Shown here: one piece after another, positions 4,838 to 6,913 of the stretch
How positions within the stretch are numbered: position 1 is the stretch's first letter
Layout: each line of letters starts with the position of its first letter
Assembly: GCA_028678635.1 (NCBI GenBank)
Contig: JAJRDC010000140.1
Coordinates: 1 to 6,913, forward strand
Length of the DNA stretch: 6,913 nt
Origin: Methanomicrobiales archaeon
Lineage (GTDB): Archaea > Halobacteriota > Methanomicrobia > Methanomicrobiales > JACTUA01
Reading direction: 5' to 3'
Translations under genes and position numbers: made by a program
The notes under the pieces: generated by a model
Database searches by the model: none
What the model saw: only the letters and a program-made list of their open reading frames with translations
Told to the model about the DNA's origin: nothing

Positions 4838-6511
4838 ATGGATCCGATCCTGGCGGCTGCGAGGGGCACGCTCCCCGCCGACACGGTGTTCCGGAACGGG
4901 GAGATCTTCAATCCGTTTGACTGCAGCTGGGAGCGGGCAGACCTTGCCGTCCGGGACGGCCTGGTGGTGGGGCTGGGGGAGGGGTACCGGGGCACGGCCG
5001 AGGTGGATCTCGCCGGCCGCCAGGTGGTCCCCGGTCTCATCGACGCCCACGTCCACATCGAATCCTCGCTGCTCTGCCCTGCCGAGTTCGCCCGGGCGGT
5101 CCTCCCCCGTGGCACCACCACCGTTATCGCGGATCCCCACGAGATCGCAAACGTCATGGGGGCCCCCGGTATCGAGTACCTTCTCCACGAGGGGAGGGCC
5201 ACCCCGCTGGACATCCTGGTCATGCTTCCCTCCTGCGTCCCGGCAACGCCGGGGGACACCGGCGGTGCCGTACTCACCGCCGATGACCTCCTCCCCTTCC
5301 TGGAAAGGAAAGCTGTCCTGGGCTTGGGGGAGATGATGGATGTGCCCGGAGTTCTTGCGGCCGATCCTGAGGTGATGCGCAAGATCCGGCTCTCGGAGAT
5401 CCGGGACGGGCATGCCCCCTTCCTCACGGGGAAGGACCTGAACGCGTACATCCTCTCGGGTCTCCAGAGCGACCATGAGACCACCTCCCTTCCGGAGGCC
5501 CGGGAGAAGCTCCGGCGGGGGATGTACCTGTTCCTCCGGGAGGGTTCCACCGAGCAGAACCTGCGGGACCTGGCGCCGGCCGTGACCCCCTGCACCGCCT
5601 GCCGGTGTTCTCTCGCCACGGACGACCGGCACGCGGACCTGCTCCTGGGAGAAGGCCACATCGATGACTGCGTCCGGAAGGCCGTCTCATCCGGCGTGGA
5701 GCTGGAACTGGCCCTCCGGATGGCCACCCTCTCCCCGTGCGATCGGTTCCGGCTCACGGACCGGGGGGCTCTCTCCCCCGGGCGCCTCGCCGACTTCTGC
5801 ATCCTGGGGACAGACCCGGATTTTATGGTAGATCAGACGTACAAGCGGGGGAAGGCGGTGGGGGAGATGCCCTATCGGAAACCCCGGGGGATCCGGCGGC
5901 CATTTGCCTGCACGCCCCCCGGCACGGAACGGATCCATCTGACGGGCTCCGGGGAGGCCCGGGTCATCGGCCTCTTCCCCGGCCAGATCACGACCCGGGA
6001 CCTGCGGCTGACCGTGGAAGAAGGGGGGATCCCGGACACGGCCCGGGATATCCTCATGGCCATGGTATGCGACCGGTACCATGATGCAGGCTGCGGGATG
6101 GGCCCCGTGCAGGGGTTCCGGCTGCAGGAGGGGGCCATCGCGGCATCCGTGTCCCACGATGCCCACAACATCGTGGCCGTGGGCGCGGAGGAGGGCCCGC
6201 TCCTCGCTGCAATCCGGAGGGTCATCGATCTCGAGGGCGGTCTCGTGGCCGTGAGCCGGGACGGGGAGACCGTGCTCCCGCTGCCGGTAGCCGGCCTCAT
6301 GTCCCTGGAGCCATGCGACCGGGTGGCGGCACGCCTGGCAGAGCTGGACCGCCACGTGGATAGACTGGGCGGCATCCCGCACGCCTTCATGTACCTCTCG
6401 TTCCTGGCCCTCACCGTCATTCCGGCACTCCGGCTCACGCCGCGGGGTCTCTATGACGTGGCCTCAGGGAACCACGTGCCGGTCTTTCCCGGTGGCAGTT
6501 CCGGTTCCTGA
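4838..6511 (+). CDS. ade: Adenine deaminase (EC 3.5.4.2)
   Basis: This cytoplasmic amidohydrolase converts adenine to hypoxanthine and ammonia in purine salvage. The 557 residues match the usual family length (about 550-600). A small beta domain (about 15-65) precedes the metal-dependent barrel. The HxH metal motif is H71-V-H73 in DAHVHIESS. Further family motifs are ADPHEIANV (98-106), GLGEMMDVPG (162-171, with E165), DGHAP (190-194, H192), SGLQSDHE (207-214, H213) and TDDRHAD (261-267). A C-terminal domain carries the family phrases GAIAASVSHDAHN and LPLPVAGLMS, followed by FLALTVIPALRLT. All expected metal-site residues appear intact. A local cysteine cluster (C252, C255, C257) precedes TDDRH. 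The ATG lies one base after the lipoprotein stop, without a strong SD, suggesting translational coupling. Identification is firm. Confidence 0.95.
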   Translation: MDPILAAARGTLPADTVFRNGEIFNPFDCSWERADLAVRDGLVVGLGEGYRGTAEVDLAGRQVVPGLIDAHVHIESSLLCPAEFARAVLPRGTTTVIADPHEIANVMGAPGIEYLLHEGRATPLDILVMLPSCVPATPGDTGGAVLTADDLLPFLERKAVLGLGEMMDVPGVLAADPEVMRKIRLSEIRDGHAPFLTGKDLNAYILSGLQSDHETTSLPEAREKLRRGMYLFLREGSTEQNLRDLAPAVTPCTACRCSLATDDRHADLLLGEGHIDDCVRKAVSSGVELELALRMATLSPCDRFRLTDRGALSPGRLADFCILGTDPDFMVDQTYKRGKAVGEMPYRKPRGIRRPFACTPPGTERIHLTGSGEARVIGLFPGQITTRDLRLTVEEGGIPDTARDILMAMVCDRYHDAGCGMGPVQGFRLQEGAIAASVSHDAHNIVAVGAEEGPLLAAIRRVIDLEGGLVAVSRDGETVLPLPVAGLMSLEPCDRVAARLAELDRHVDRLGGIPHAFMYLSFLALTVIPALRLTPRGLYDVASGNHVPVFPGGSSGS

Positions 6512-6580
6512 ACCCGGGCTTCACGATGGCAGGGCCGCGACCCGGACTGAACCCGGGGGAGAAGGGCGTGTTCCGGGGTA
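6512..6580. other. Convergent intergenic spacer between ade and the CcdA-like gene
   Basis: This 69-base spacer separates two genes whose 3' ends face each other. CTGAACCCGGG occurs at 6508-6518 (overlapping the ade stop) and again at 6547-6557. CCCGG (6541-6545) can pair with CCGGG (6553-6557) in a small 5-bp hairpin. There is no T-tract for either strand, so no clear terminator is called. Confidence 0.4.
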
Positions 6581-6913
6581 TCAGAGGAGCCCCAGCGCGA
6601 TGAGGACCCCAAGCACCAGGATGACGATCCCTGCCACGAGGCGCATCCGCCGCACCGACCGCTCACGCCACTCCTTCACTTCGGAGAGCCGCGAGATCCC
6701 CAGGTACACGAGGAGGGTCGCGGCCAGCATGGGAAGGACGAAGATCACGTTGTACAGGACCAGGTAGGGGAGGGCGGCTGCCAGGTCATAGGCAGAGAGG
6801 ATCCCGCAGCTGATGATGTAAGGGCCGATGGTGCAGGGAAGGAGGAAGAGGGTGACCACGGCTCCGATGAGAAAGGCCCCTGCCGGAGAGGAGACGCGGT
6901 CCAGGAGCCGTTT
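6581..6913 (-). CDS. CcdA/DsbD-type cytochrome c biogenesis membrane protein, C-terminal part (5' end outside the window)
   Basis: The reading frame is open from the window edge to the TGA at 6581-6583, so this is the last 110 codons of a larger gene. A GTG at 6857-6859 is internal, because the 18 codons before it are in frame and continue the helix. Visible are a hydrophobic helix with LLPCTIGPY (Pro26, Cys27, Gly30, Pro31, counted from the window edge) and a second cysteine nearby (C36 in SCGIL). A second helix runs at about 43-70, a charged cytoplasmic loop (RLSEVKEWRERSVRRMR) follows, and a last helix spans about 92-110. The PCxxGP motif is the half-site seen in CcdA/DsbD transmembrane domains, which carry electrons across the membrane to extracytoplasmic thiol-disulfide proteins. 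The paired cysteine half-site expected near the N-terminus lies off the window. It converges on ade and is not part of that operon. Confidence 0.82.
   Translation of the reverse strand, partial: KRLLDRVSSPAGAFLIGAVVTLFLLPCTIGPYIISCGILSAYDLAAALPYLVLYNVIFVLPMLAATLLVYLGISRLSEVKEWRERSVRRMRLVAGIVILVLGVLIALGLL

Noticed and set aside
4597..5802. Open frame of 401 codons on the minus strand opposite ade and the lipoprotein
   Set aside because: The plus strand encodes clear adenine deaminase motifs along this whole stretch. The antisense product is Arg/Ser-rich with no recognisable fold, as expected for GC-rich antisense.
2578..6537. 12-base repeat ATGGCAGGGCCG at 2578-2589 and 6526-6537, both near gene ends
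   Set aside because: One or two 12-base matches are expected by chance in about 7 kb of GC-rich DNA. The flanks align only loosely, so a dispersed repeat family is not supported from two copies.

Overview
The window looks like chromosomal DNA from a GC-rich euryarchaeal methanogen, most likely of the order Methanomicrobiales. This is judged from protein family content and promoter style, not from a marker gene. The evidence is an archaeal S1-OB-DHH RecJ-like protein, a small archaeal winged-helix protein, an archaeal Ras-like GTPase of the SRP-receptor-beta-like type, an archaeal-style CcdA membrane protein, and short AT-rich TATA-bearing islands between GC-rich genes. No rRNA, tRNA, CRISPR array, insertion sequence or phage gene was seen.

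Layout. Positions 1-96 are the leader of the first gene, with a good Shine-Dalgarno sequence. Positions 97-1989 (+) encode a 630-residue RecJ-like DHH phosphoesterase. A short AT-rich promoter follows, then a 91-residue winged-helix protein (2041-2316) and a 61-residue orphan that may be OB-like (2340-2525). Positions 2526-2858 contain no gene: the first half is GC-rich with overlapping inverted repeats, and the second half is strongly AT-rich and promoter-like. It leads into a compact pair of unrecognised genes, a two-helix membrane protein (2859-3110) and a 205-residue soluble protein (3117-3734). The pair is closed by a clear hairpin plus T-tract terminator. After a second promoter-like spacer come a small GTPase (3936-4448), a short lipoprotein (4483-4836) and adenine deaminase (4838-6511), all + strand and closely packed. 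The window ends with the 3' part of a CcdA/DsbD-type membrane gene on the - strand (6581-6913), convergent with the deaminase.

How the genes relate. RecJ-like DHH proteins act on nucleic acids in DNA replication/repair or RNA turnover. Adenine deaminase feeds purine salvage (adenine to hypoxanthine plus ammonia). The CcdA-like protein moves reducing equivalents across the membrane. These are mostly independent housekeeping functions. The parts least explained by known biology are the orphan pair 2859-3734 and the GTPase-lipoprotein-deaminase arrangement. No convincing new multi-gene defence or mobile system is visible.
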